This document shows positions 56,377 to 64,000 of a DNA stretch of 64,000 nucleotides, one piece after another (positions within the stretch are counted from its first letter, which is position 1; each line of letters begins with the position of its first letter). The DNA comes from Phreatobacter oligotrophus (GTDB lineage: Bacteria > Pseudomonadota > Alphaproteobacteria > Rhizobiales > Phreatobacteraceae): the NCBI RefSeq assembly GCF_003046185.1, contig NZ_PZZL01000007.1, forward strand, positions 124,001 through 188,000. Direction: 5' to 3'. The translations under genes and the position numbers were made by a program. The notes beneath the pieces are model-generated. The model saw only the letters and a list, made by a program, of their open reading frames with translations. It searched no databases and had not been told where the DNA came from.

Positions 56377-57258
56377 ATGACGTGCGCGATGGCGCCTCTG
56401 CTGATCCTGATTGCATCGATCCTGCTGGCCACGGGCGCGCCGTCGCAGGCGCAGGCGCCTTCTGCCCCGCCGGCGGCCGAGGCCGGCGCCCCGAGCGTGC
56501 TCATCCCTGGCTACTGGGACCCGCGCCGGCGCACCGACCGCGTCGACCTCACCCGCGTGCCGCAGATCCGCTTCCTTACCGACGACGAACTGCCGCCCTT
56601 CGGCTTCCCCGGCCCCGATGGCCGCCCGGCCGGCTTCAATGTCGATCTCGCCCGCGCCATCTGCGAGGAGCTGAAGATCCCCTGCACCATCCAGGCGCGG
56701 CGCCTGGACCTGCTCACCGAGGGGCTCGACCGCAATGCGGGCGATGCCGTCATCGCCTCGCTCGCCATCACGCCGGACCTGCGCCGGCGCTTCGAGGTCT
56801 CCGACCGCTATCTCGACACCCCGGCCCGCTTCGTCATGCGCAAGGACACGCGGCTGACTGAGGCGACACCCGAGGCGCTCGCCGGTCGCTCCATCGCGGT
56901 GGTGCAGGGCTCGGCCCACGAGGCCTATGCCGCGACCTTCTACCCGACCTCCTCGCTGCGACGCTTCCCCGACATCGCCGCCGCCCGCAAGGCGCTGCTG
57001 GAACGCGATGTTGACGTGCTCTTCGCCGATGGCGTCGCCTCCGGCTTCTGGATCATCGGCGAGGCCTCGGCGGATTGCTGCCGCTTCCTCGGCGGCGCTT
57101 TCACCGAGAACCGCTATTTCGGCGAGGGGCTCGCCATCGTCATGCGCCGCGGCAACGAGCCCCTGCGCCGCGCCATCAACCACGCCCTCCAGCGGCTGTG
57201 GGAGAAGGGCATCTATGCCGAACTGGTGCTGAAGGCCTTTCCCGGCGGCGTTTACTGA
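56377..57258 (+). CDS. extracellular solute-binding protein, family 3 (amino-acid type)
   Basis: A 293-residue periplasmic protein with a signal peptide (LLILIASILLATGAPSQAQA). The family 3 pattern is seen: IRFLTDDELPPFGFPGPDGRPAGFNVDLARAI, the Arg-containing FVMRKD region and FADGVASGFWIIG. Two unusual features are a Pro-rich N-terminal linker and adjacent cysteines (DCCRFL) near residue 230. No permease or ATPase is next to it, so it may share transport parts or act as a sensor protein. It diverges from the GT2 gene. Confidence 0.88.
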   Translation: MTCAMAPLLILIASILLATGAPSQAQAPSAPPAAEAGAPSVLIPGYWDPRRRTDRVDLTRVPQIRFLTDDELPPFGFPGPDGRPAGFNVDLARAICEELKIPCTIQARRLDLLTEGLDRNAGDAVIASLAITPDLRRRFEVSDRYLDTPARFVMRKDTRLTEATPEALAGRSIAVVQGSAHEAYAATFYPTSSLRRFPDIAAARKALLERDVDVLFADGVASGFWIIGEASADCCRFLGGAFTENRYFGEGLAIVMRRGNEPLRRAINHALQRLWEKGIYAELVLKAFPGGVY

Positions 57259-57264
57259 GCCGCA

Positions 57265-57924
57265 TCAGTACATGCCGCGGCGGGCCATCTCGGCCCCCTG
57301 CCGCTCGCTTTCCTCCTGGGTCAGCCCTTCGCAGTGGTCCACCAGCATGGCGCCATAGCTCGGCAGGTCGTCCCGGTTGATGTAGCGGCTGGGATCCCAG
57401 AGCGAGGCCCGGTTCACCGCCTTGGCGCAGTGCAGATAGGCCTCCACCACGGTGACGAGCACGCCGATCTTCGGCGCCCGTCCCTGCACGGCTGAATCGG
57501 CAAGCAGGGCCACGTCGTCGGTGACGCGGGCGCGGCCATTGACGCGCAGCACCTCCGCCATCCCCGGCACCACGAAGAGCATGCCGATGATGCCGGTGGC
57601 GAAGATGTTCTCCAGCGAGTCGAAGCGGTTGTTGCCGATGCGGTCCGGCAGGAGGAGATGCCGGTCATCGAGCACGCGCACGAAGCCCGCCGGGTCACCG
57701 CGCGGCGAGACGTCGGCGCCCTTCGGCCCATGGGTGCCGACGATGACGAAGGTGGACCGGGCGATGATCGCCCGGCAGTGCTTGTCGAGGCGCGTGATGA
57801 CCTTGTCGGTCGCTCGCGACATCGGCGCGGGATGGACAGCCCGGACCGCATCGATGGAGGCGACATAGCTCACCGCCTCCGGATCGAAGGCGGGAGCCGC
57901 CTCCGGCGTCGTGTGGATGGTCAT
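57265..57924 (-). CDS. FMN-dependent PPOX-class flavoprotein (MSMEG_1061-like)
   Basis: A 219-residue protein of the pyridoxamine 5'-phosphate oxidase-like superfamily. The split-barrel pattern runs from FVIVGTHGPKGADVSPRGDPAGF to LLLPDRIGNNRFDSLENIFATGIIGMLFVVPG, where the Arg/Lys-containing strand binds FMN phosphate. The full set of PNPOx substrate residues is not visible, so vitamin B6 oxidation is unlikely. It converges on a solute-binding gene 6 bp away and may be the first of two genes with the TRAP binding protein, which ends 19 bp beyond its start. Confidence 0.85.
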   Translation of the reverse strand: MTIHTTPEAAPAFDPEAVSYVASIDAVRAVHPAPMSRATDKVITRLDKHCRAIIARSTFVIVGTHGPKGADVSPRGDPAGFVRVLDDRHLLLPDRIGNNRFDSLENIFATGIIGMLFVVPGMAEVLRVNGRARVTDDVALLADSAVQGRAPKIGVLVTVVEAYLHCAKAVNRASLWDPSRYINRDDLPSYGAMLVDHCEGLTQEESERQGAEMARRGMY

Positions 57925-57943
57925 GGGCCGTCCTCCAGGGGCT

Positions 57944-59032
<1,089 letters not shown>

Positions 59033-59180
59033 GCGGAACCTCCGGGGACGGTCGGGCCGCGGCCATCGCGGCGCTTCCACTGGTTCCATTCGCAACCACC
59101 ATGCCACCCGGGACCGCCCCGGCGGGTGGCTGCCCTGCGCGCGGCCCGGCCGTTGCATGGGACAGGCGAGGAGGGTCCCC

Positions 59181-59828
59181 ATGATCAGACCTCGGCACGA
59201 GCCCGCGCGCATCGGCGTCATCGTCTATCCCGGCGTCGAGCCCATCGACATCGGCGGCACGACCGGCGTGGTCTCCATGGCGCGGCGCGTCCTGCCCGGG
59301 ATCAGCGCCGTGACCATCGCGGCAGCCGCAGGTCCGGTGGCGCTGGCCGGCGGCCTCACGATCATTGCGGATGCCGGCTTCGCGGCAGCGCCCACCTGCG
59401 ACACCTACATTGTCACCGGCGGACCCGGCTGGCGCGAGCAGGTCACCGATCCCGCCATGCTCGCCTTCCTGCGCGGCATCGATCCGTCGCGCCTTGCCTC
59501 CGTCTGCACCGGGGCGCTGATCCTCGCCGCCTCCGGCGCCCTCGACGGGCGGCGCCTCACCACGCGGCGGCGCGCCGTCGGGGCGGAAACGGACGCGCCT
59601 CTGACGCTCATCTCCCGCTTCGCCAGCGGCAGCGATCCGGTGGCGGCGGCCGTGGTCGAGGATCGCGGCGTGGTCACCGGCGGCGGCGTGTCGCTCGCCA
59701 TCGACGCGACGCTGCACATCATCGGCCGGCTCTACGGCGAAGAGGCGCGAGACGAGGTGGCGGCGCTGATCGAATATGACCGGGCCTTTGCCGCGAACCG
59801 CGCGGCCCTCGGCCACGTGGTGGCGTAG
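59181..59828 (+). CDS. DJ-1/PfpI-family protein
   Basis: A 215-residue protein with the class I glutamine amidotransferase-like DJ-1/PfpI fold. The nucleophile elbow is ASVCTGALILAASGAL with Cys109, and GVIVYPGVEPIDIGGTTGV at the start matches the AraC-associated PfpI subgroup with a conserved acid residue. Functions in this group include isonitrile hydratase, glyoxalase III-like and chaperone roles, and sequence alone does not choose among them. The ATG at 59181 has GAGGAGGGTCCCC upstream. It converges on ogt, 6 bp away. Confidence 0.88.
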   Translation: MIRPRHEPARIGVIVYPGVEPIDIGGTTGVVSMARRVLPGISAVTIAAAAGPVALAGGLTIIADAGFAAAPTCDTYIVTGGPGWREQVTDPAMLAFLRGIDPSRLASVCTGALILAASGALDGRRLTTRRRAVGAETDAPLTLISRFASGSDPVAAAVVEDRGVVTGGGVSLAIDATLHIIGRLYGEEARDEVAALIEYDRAFAANRAALGHVVA

Positions 59829-59834
59829 CAGCGC

Positions 59835-60410
59835 TCAGGCGCGCGGCTTCATCGCAAGACCGAAGGCCGGATCGTCGTCGAAGAGCGTCGGCGCGGCGGA
59901 GGTGCGCGCCCGCTCGATCGACAGCAGCTTCAGCTTGGTCGCGACGCCGCCCGGCGCGGAGAAGCCGCCCGTGCCACCGCTCGCGGCGAGCACGCGATGG
60001 CAGGGCACGATGATCGGCCAGGGATTGGCGCCGAGGGCCCGGCCCACCGCCTGGGCGGCGCCCGGCTCGCCGATGCGGCGGGCAACCTCGCCATAGGTCA
60101 GCGTCTCGCCCGGCGGGATGGCGAGGGCCACGTCATAGACGCGGGCGGGGAAGTCGGCGAGAACGGCGCGGTCGAGCGGCGCATCGGCAAGGTCCACGCG
60201 TTCGCCGCGGGTCAATGCCATGATCCGGTCGATCACCGCGCGGATGGCGGCGGGCGGCCCAGCCTCCACCGCCGCAGGATGGCGGGCGAGAAGGCTCGCG
60301 CGCGTCGCCTCGCGGCTTGCCGCCGGCAGGCGCACGCCGACGATGCCGCCCTCGCCCCAGGCGAGGCCGACGGTGCCGAGCGCGGTGTCGAAGAGGACGA
60401 AGGTGGTCAC
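59835..60410 (-). CDS. ogt: methylated-DNA--[protein]-cysteine S-methyltransferase
   Basis: Repairs O6-alkylguanine by suicidal transfer of the alkyl group to its own cysteine. The active-site motif [13 protein letters not shown] is intact (Cys137), preceded by [28 protein letters not shown], the helix-turn-helix DNA-binding part. There is no Ada-type N-terminal regulatory domain. At 191 residues it has a C-terminal extension after GG..F that is poorly conserved. Confidence 0.94.
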   Translation of the reverse strand: MTTFVLFDTALGTVGLAWGEGGIVGVRLPAASREATRASLLARHPAAVEAGPPAAIRAVIDRIMALTRGERVDLADAPLDRAVLADFPARVYDVALAIPPGETLTYGEVARRIGEPGAAQAVGRALGANPWPIIVPCHRVLAASGGTGGFSAPGGVATKLKLLSIERARTSAAPTLFDDDPAFGLAMKPRA

Positions 60411-60530
60411 GCAGCGAGCCTAGCAGAGGCCGCAGCCGGCGTCGTGGCGGCAGCGGCATTCATTGACCTTCTAGCCCCCCCGCCCTATTGCAACCCACCC
60501 GTTTCCTTCGCTTGCCGCCCGGACCCCGCC

Positions 60531-62183
60531 ATGTTGCCCGCGCTCCCGATCACGCCTGCCCTCCTGGAGGCCGCCCGCGTCTCCACCGCCTGGCCGTTCG
60601 AGGAAGCGAAGAAACTCGTGGCGCGCCTCGAGAAGACGCCGAAGGACGGCCCGATCATCTTCGAGACCGGTTACGGGCCCTCGGGACTCCCGCATATCGG
60701 CACCTTCGGCGAGGTCGCCCGCACCACCATGGTGCGCAACGCCTTCCGCCTGCTGACCGAGGACAAGGTGCCGACGCGCCTCGTTGCCTTCTCGGACGAT
60801 CTCGACGGCCTGAGGAAGGTGCCGGACAACGTGCCGAACAAGGAGCTGCTCGCCCAGCATCTCGGCCGTGCGCTCACCGCCGTGCCCGATCCCTTCGGCA
60901 CCCATGACAGCTTCGGCGCCCACAACAACGCCCGCCTGCGCGGCTTCCTCGACCAGTTCGGCTTCGACTACGAGTTCGTCTCGTCGACCGCCATGTACCG
61001 GTCGGGCGCCTTCGATGCGACGCTGATGACGGCCCTTGAGCGCTTCGACGCCATCCAGGCGATCATGCTCCCCACCCTCGGCGAGGAGCGCCGCGCCACC
61101 TATTCGCCGTTCCTGCCGATCCACCCGGAATCGGGCGTGGTCATGCAGGTGCCGGTGGAGGAGCGCAACGTCGCGAAGGGCACCATCGTCTGGCGCGACC
61201 CGGCCTCGGGCACGCGCTACGAGACGCCGGTCACCGGCGGCCATGCCAAGATGCAGTGGAAGCCCGACTGGGCGATGCGCTGGACGGCGCTCGGCGTCGA
61301 TTACGAAATGGCGGGCAAGGACCTGATCGATTCCGTGACGCAGTCGGGGAAGATCTGCCGCGCGCTCGGCGGCACGCCGCCGGAAGGCTTCAACTACGAG
61401 CTCTTCCTCGACGAGAACGGCCAGAAGATCTCGAAGTCCAAGGGCAATGGCCTCACCATCGAGGACTGGCTGGCCTATGCCTCGCCGGAGAGCCTGTCGC
61501 TCTTCATGTACCAGAACCCGAAGAGCGCCAAGCGGCTCTACTTCGACGTCATTCCCCGCAATGTCGACGACTACCTGACCTTCGTCGAGAAGTTCCCCGC
61601 GCAGGACGACAAGGCGCGGCTGATGAACCCGGCCTGGCACATCCATTCCGGCGCGCCGCCGGCGGTGGAGGTGCCGATCTCCTTCTCCATGCTGATGAAC
61701 CTCGTCTCGGTGTCGAATGCGCCGGAGACCAGCGTGCTCTGGGGCTTCATCCGCCGCTATGCGCCGGACGCCTCGCCGGAGAAAAACCCGAAGCTCGACG
61801 AGCTCGCCGGCTATGCGGTGCGCTACTTCCACGACTTCGTGAAGCCGACCAAGGTCTACAAGGCCGCCGACGAGGTCGAGCGCGAGGCGCTGGAGGCGCT
61901 CGCCGCCGCCATCATGGCGCTCCCGAAGGACGCCAGTGCCGAGGACGTGCAGGGCGCCGTCTACGACGTCGGCCGCGCCATTCCGCGCTACCAGGACCTC
62001 AAGGCCAAGGGCGCGACGCCGGAGAAGCCGGGCGTCTCGGCGGAGTGGTTCTCGGCCATCTACAAGGTGCTGCTGGGACAGGAGAAGGGCCCGCGCTTCG
62101 GCTCCTTCGCGGTGCTCTACGGCCTCGACGAGACCCGCGCGCTGATCCGCAAGGCGCTGGCCGGCGAGTTCGTGAAGGGCTGA
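60531..62183 (+). CDS. lysS: lysine--tRNA ligase, class I
   Basis: Charges tRNA-Lys. This is the class I (archaeal-type) enzyme, not the class II LysS of E. coli, and this form is usual in alphaproteobacteria. At 550 residues it has a HIGH-type site in [11 protein letters not shown] (His55) and KMSKS-type KISKSKGNG (Lys299). The ATG at 60531 places the catalytic core at the normal distance. It is divergent from ogt across 120 bp and probably monocistronic, with palindromic repeats after its stop. Confidence 0.95.
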   Translation: MLPALPITPALLEAARVSTAWPFEEAKKLVARLEKTPKDGPIIFETGYGPSGLPHIGTFGEVARTTMVRNAFRLLTEDKVPTRLVAFSDDLDGLRKVPDNVPNKELLAQHLGRALTAVPDPFGTHDSFGAHNNARLRGFLDQFGFDYEFVSSTAMYRSGAFDATLMTALERFDAIQAIMLPTLGEERRATYSPFLPIHPESGVVMQVPVEERNVAKGTIVWRDPASGTRYETPVTGGHAKMQWKPDWAMRWTALGVDYEMAGKDLIDSVTQSGKICRALGGTPPEGFNYELFLDENGQKISKSKGNGLTIEDWLAYASPESLSLFMYQNPKSAKRLYFDVIPRNVDDYLTFVEKFPAQDDKARLMNPAWHIHSGAPPAVEVPISFSMLMNLVSVSNAPETSVLWGFIRRYAPDASPEKNPKLDELAGYAVRYFHDFVKPTKVYKAADEVEREALEALAAAIMALPKDASAEDVQGAVYDVGRAIPRYQDLKAKGATPEKPGVSAEWFSAIYKVLLGQEKGPRFGSFAVLYGLDETRALIRKALAGEFVKG

Positions 62184-62522
62184 GGCCAGGAGGGGCCGAG
62201 CGACTTCGGGTAGGCCGACGCTTCCCTCTCCGTCATGGCCGGGCTTGTCCCGGCCATCCACGACTTGACCACCGCCCTTCGAGAATTCGTGGATGCCCGG
62301 CACAAGGCCAGGCATGACGGGGTGATGCGGCGACGGAATGCCCCACCCTCACCCTCCCCTCTGTCGAGGGGAGGGAGACCACGACATCACCGACTGCCTT
62401 GAACCGTTGCGCCTGGCCCAACCGCGATAGACGAGGCGCGGCGTCGAAGTCCCCTCCCCTCGCCAGAGGGGAGGGTGCGGGTGGGGCACTGAAGACCGCG
62501 ACCTGCCGGAGCGCGCCGCCCC
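62184..62522. repeat. 339-bp intergenic interval filled by two palindromic repeat elements
   Basis: No gene is seen. It holds two different elements in a row. Family B copy 2 is a 34-base imperfect inverted repeat (62230-62263 and 62287-62320, four mismatches) starting CCGTCATGG. Family A copy 2 is a 37-base inverted repeat (62339-62375 and 62452-62488, two mismatches). Family A copy 2 shares CGTCGAAGTCCCC and CGTTGC(C)GCCTGGC with the element at 20844-20999. Strong secondary structure is expected, and this may end lysS transcripts. Confidence 0.85.
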
Positions 62523-63149
62523 CTACTGGCTCACCCACATGATCCGCGCCATCCAGGCCACCTCCGACACGGCGAAGCTGCGGTCGGCATGGTCGGCATT
62601 GAGCGAGGTGAGCTCGATCGTCTTGTTGGTCTGGCGCTTGAGCTCCTTGGCCATGATCTCGCCCTCGGCGGTCTGCACCACGACCCGATCCCCACGGCGG
62701 ATCGGCGCGGTCGGCGAGACCACGATGCGGTCGCCGTCGCGATAGACGGGGAGCATGGAATCGCCCTGGATCTCCAGGGCGTAGATCGCCTCCTCCGGCA
62801 CGTCGGGGAAGGACACCTCGTCCCAGCCCTTGCCGGCGGGCATTCCGCTGGCGTCGAAATAGCCGCCGGCGCCGGCCTGGGCGAAACCGAGGATGGGGAG
62901 CGGGCGCGTCGCCATGCGCGCGCCACCCACCATGGCGACGAATTCGCCGAAGCTCGTGCCGGTGGCATTGAGCACCTTCGCCAGCGATTCCGTCGAGGGC
63001 CAGCGCTCGCGGCCGTCCAGCATGACGCGCTTCGACTTGTTGAAGGTGGTGGCGTCCAGCCCGGCGCGCTTGGCCAGGCCCGAGGCGGACAGGCCATTCG
63101 CCTCCGCCAGGCGATCAATGGCCGCCCAGATGTCGGCGTGCGAGAACAT
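62523..63149 (-). CDS. HTH-S24 family repressor (LexA/CI-like)
   Basis: A 208-residue protein with an N-terminal DNA-binding helix-turn-helix (IDRLAEANGLSASGLAKRAGLDATTFNKSK) and a C-terminal S24 peptidase domain. The serine-lysine dyad is intact: Ser131 in GDSMLPVYRDGDRIVV and Lys168 in EIMAKEL. An Ala-Gly bond in the linker (AQAGAGG) could be the self-cleavage site. It resembles phage CI or LexA-like regulators that are inactivated by RecA-stimulated cleavage, but no phage genes are near. It starts at 63149 with a GGGAGGCCTC site. Confidence 0.92.
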   Translation of the reverse strand: MFSHADIWAAIDRLAEANGLSASGLAKRAGLDATTFNKSKRVMLDGRERWPSTESLAKVLNATGTSFGEFVAMVGGARMATRPLPILGFAQAGAGGYFDASGMPAGKGWDEVSFPDVPEEAIYALEIQGDSMLPVYRDGDRIVVSPTAPIRRGDRVVVQTAEGEIMAKELKRQTNKTIELTSLNADHADRSFAVSEVAWMARIMWVSQ

Positions 63150-63230
63150 GAGGCCTCCCGGCATGCCGCGGAGAAGCCACGGCCATGCCCTAGATGTCAG
63201 GAAGAACATCCGTTGCTAGGACTATTGGCC

Positions 63231-63247
63231 TTGACAGCGCCTGTCAA
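63231..63247. promoter_or_regulatory. palindromic operator between the S24 repressor and the DUF952 gene
   Basis: TTGACAG-CGC-CTGTCAA is a perfect inverted repeat with 7-base arms and a 3-base centre, about 80 bp upstream of the repressor start and 46 bp before the DUF952 start. TTGACA occurs on both strands, so it can overlap a -35 box in either direction. CI-like repressors bind such dyads and control their own gene. Confidence 0.65.
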
Positions 63248-63292
63248 TCCACGGCAAGTCCGAGCGGATCCCATCCATCCGCCGGTGATGTC

Positions 63293-63640
63293 ATGACCCC
63301 CACCATCTATAAGATCTCGCCGCGCGCGGCATGGCAGCAGGCGGAGGCCGCCGGCCGCTTCACCGGTGCGCCGGTGGACCTCGCCGATGGCTACATCCAC
63401 TTCTCCACGGCCGCGCAGGCTGTCGAGACGGCCGCCAAGCATTTCGCCGGACAGGCCGATCTCGTCCTCGTGGCGGTCGACGCCGCCCGCCTCGGCGAGG
63501 CGCTGCGCTGGGAGCCCTCGCGCGGCGGGGCGCTCTTCCCCCATCTCTACGCGGATCTCATGATGGACGCGGTGCTCTGGGTGAAGCCGCTGCCGCTCGG
63601 CGCCGACGGCCGCCACGCCTTCCCGGACATGCCGGCCTGA
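63293..63640 (+). CDS. DUF952 domain-containing protein
   Basis: A 115-residue protein. The domain is recognised from IYKISPRAAWQQAE, the central GAPVDLADGYIHFSTAAQAVETA segment, and WEPSRGGALFPHLYA; the DGYIHFST loop is the family mark. Its function is unknown, though the fold is thought to resemble RNA- or nucleotide-related enzymes. It is divergent from the S24 repressor and may be under its control. apaG follows 77 bp downstream. Confidence 0.88.
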   Translation: MTPTIYKISPRAAWQQAEAAGRFTGAPVDLADGYIHFSTAAQAVETAAKHFAGQADLVLVAVDAARLGEALRWEPSRGGALFPHLYADLMMDAVLWVKPLPLGADGRHAFPDMPA

Positions 63641-63717
63641 CGCCCTCCCGCGGCACCTCCCGCGGTTGACAGTCTTCGCCGGCTTGGCGAGCCTGTCGGG
63701 CGAGCCGAGGGAGGCAG

Positions 63718-64000
63718 ATGATGTATCGCGCGCTGACGCGGGGCATCCAGGTCACCGTGACGCCGGAATTCCTGCCCGACCGGTCGGAACCGGATTCCAA
63801 CCAGTTCTTCTGGGCCTATCACGTCGAGATCCTGAACCTGTCGGGCGAGCGGGTACAGCTGCGCGCCCGCTACTGGCGCATCACCGACGAGATCGGGCGG
63901 CTGCAGGAGGTGCGCGGTCCGGGCGTCGTCGGCGAGCAGCCGATCATCGAGCCGGGCGCCGCTTTCGAGTATTCCTCCGGCTGCCCGCTCACCACGCCGA
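63718..64000 (+). CDS. apaG: ApaG, partial (3' end cut by window)
   Basis: ApaG is a single Ig-like domain protein once linked to Co2+/Mg2+ resistance and found next to apaH in enterobacteria. The visible 94 residues (MMYRALTRGIQVTVTPEFLPD onward, with YHVEILNLSGERVQLRARYWRITDEIG and VVGEQPIIEPGAAFEYSSG) match the family; about 30 residues are missing. Two ATGs stand in tandem at 63718 and 63721, after GGGAGGCAG. Confidence 0.9.
   Translation, partial: MMYRALTRGIQVTVTPEFLPDRSEPDSNQFFWAYHVEILNLSGERVQLRARYWRITDEIGRLQEVRGPGVVGEQPIIEPGAAFEYSSGCPLTTP

Overview
The window is about 64 kb of GC-rich chromosomal DNA (roughly two thirds G+C by eye) from an alphaproteobacterium, most likely of the order Hyphomicrobiales (Rhizobiales). 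The clues are a class I lysyl-tRNA synthetase, a rhizobial-type class II DAHP synthase, Omp31-like beta-barrel and DUF2059 proteins, many TRAP, tripartite tricarboxylate and branched-chain-type ABC transporters, and the intergenic palindromes typical of rhizobial genomes. Genus is not decided here. No rRNA, tRNA, insertion sequence, prophage or CRISPR array was seen. About 60 protein genes are called. Very long antisense open frames opposite them are a by-product of the base composition.

Region by region: 1-6837 holds a truncated gamma-glutamyltransferase-family gene, glnD (nitrogen sensing) and a class A penicillin-binding protein. 6927-13180 is a catabolic cluster: a GntR/FCD regulator diverges from a three-gene TRAP transporter that continues into kduI, a kdgF-type cupin and a PfkB sugar kinase. 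This looks like uptake and processing of unsaturated uronates or a related acid sugar. 13218-18227 is an RND efflux pump with its lipoprotein adaptor and TetR regulator. A CsbD stress protein follows. 18710-24722 is a complete LIV-type ABC importer (livM-livH-livG-livF and a binding protein) facing a TetR regulator, which is followed by an acyl-CoA ligase and an alpha/beta hydrolase. A MarR regulator then diverges from a fumarylacetoacetate-hydrolase-family gene and an unusual metallo-beta-lactamase-fold protein. Together, 18710-29807 reads as uptake and breakdown of carboxylic or aromatic acids, the substrate being unknown.

29823-43453 mixes housekeeping genes (class II DAHP synthase, nadE, rpiA, gor) with a secreted helical protein of unknown function, an outer-membrane beta-barrel, a DUF2059 protein, a tripartite tricarboxylate transporter (TctA-TctB-TctC), a glycosyltransferase-like protein and an SH3-like secreted protein. 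43550-54089 has a penicillin-acylase-family hydrolase, a 47-residue protein, prmA, a soluble chemoreceptor-like protein of reversed architecture, a hicAB toxin-antitoxin pair, a UvrD/PcrA helicase, an L,D-transpeptidase, Hsp33 and a thioesterase. 54162-64000 has a large family 2 glycosyltransferase, two solute-binding proteins, a PPOX flavoprotein, a DJ-1/PfpI protein, an O6-alkylguanine-DNA alkyltransferase, class I lysS, an S24-type repressor facing a DUF952 gene across a perfect palindrome, and the start of apaG.

The points most worth a second look are the metallo-beta-lactamase-fold protein with a degraded metal site (28845-29807), the membrane-free chemoreceptor with its signalling domain placed before a Cache-like sensor (47406-48482), the kduI/kdgF/TRAP module with a candidate GntR operator (7297-13180), the S24 repressor with its palindrome (62523-63640), and two families of palindromic intergenic repeats. 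I did not find a clear new defence or mobile system.
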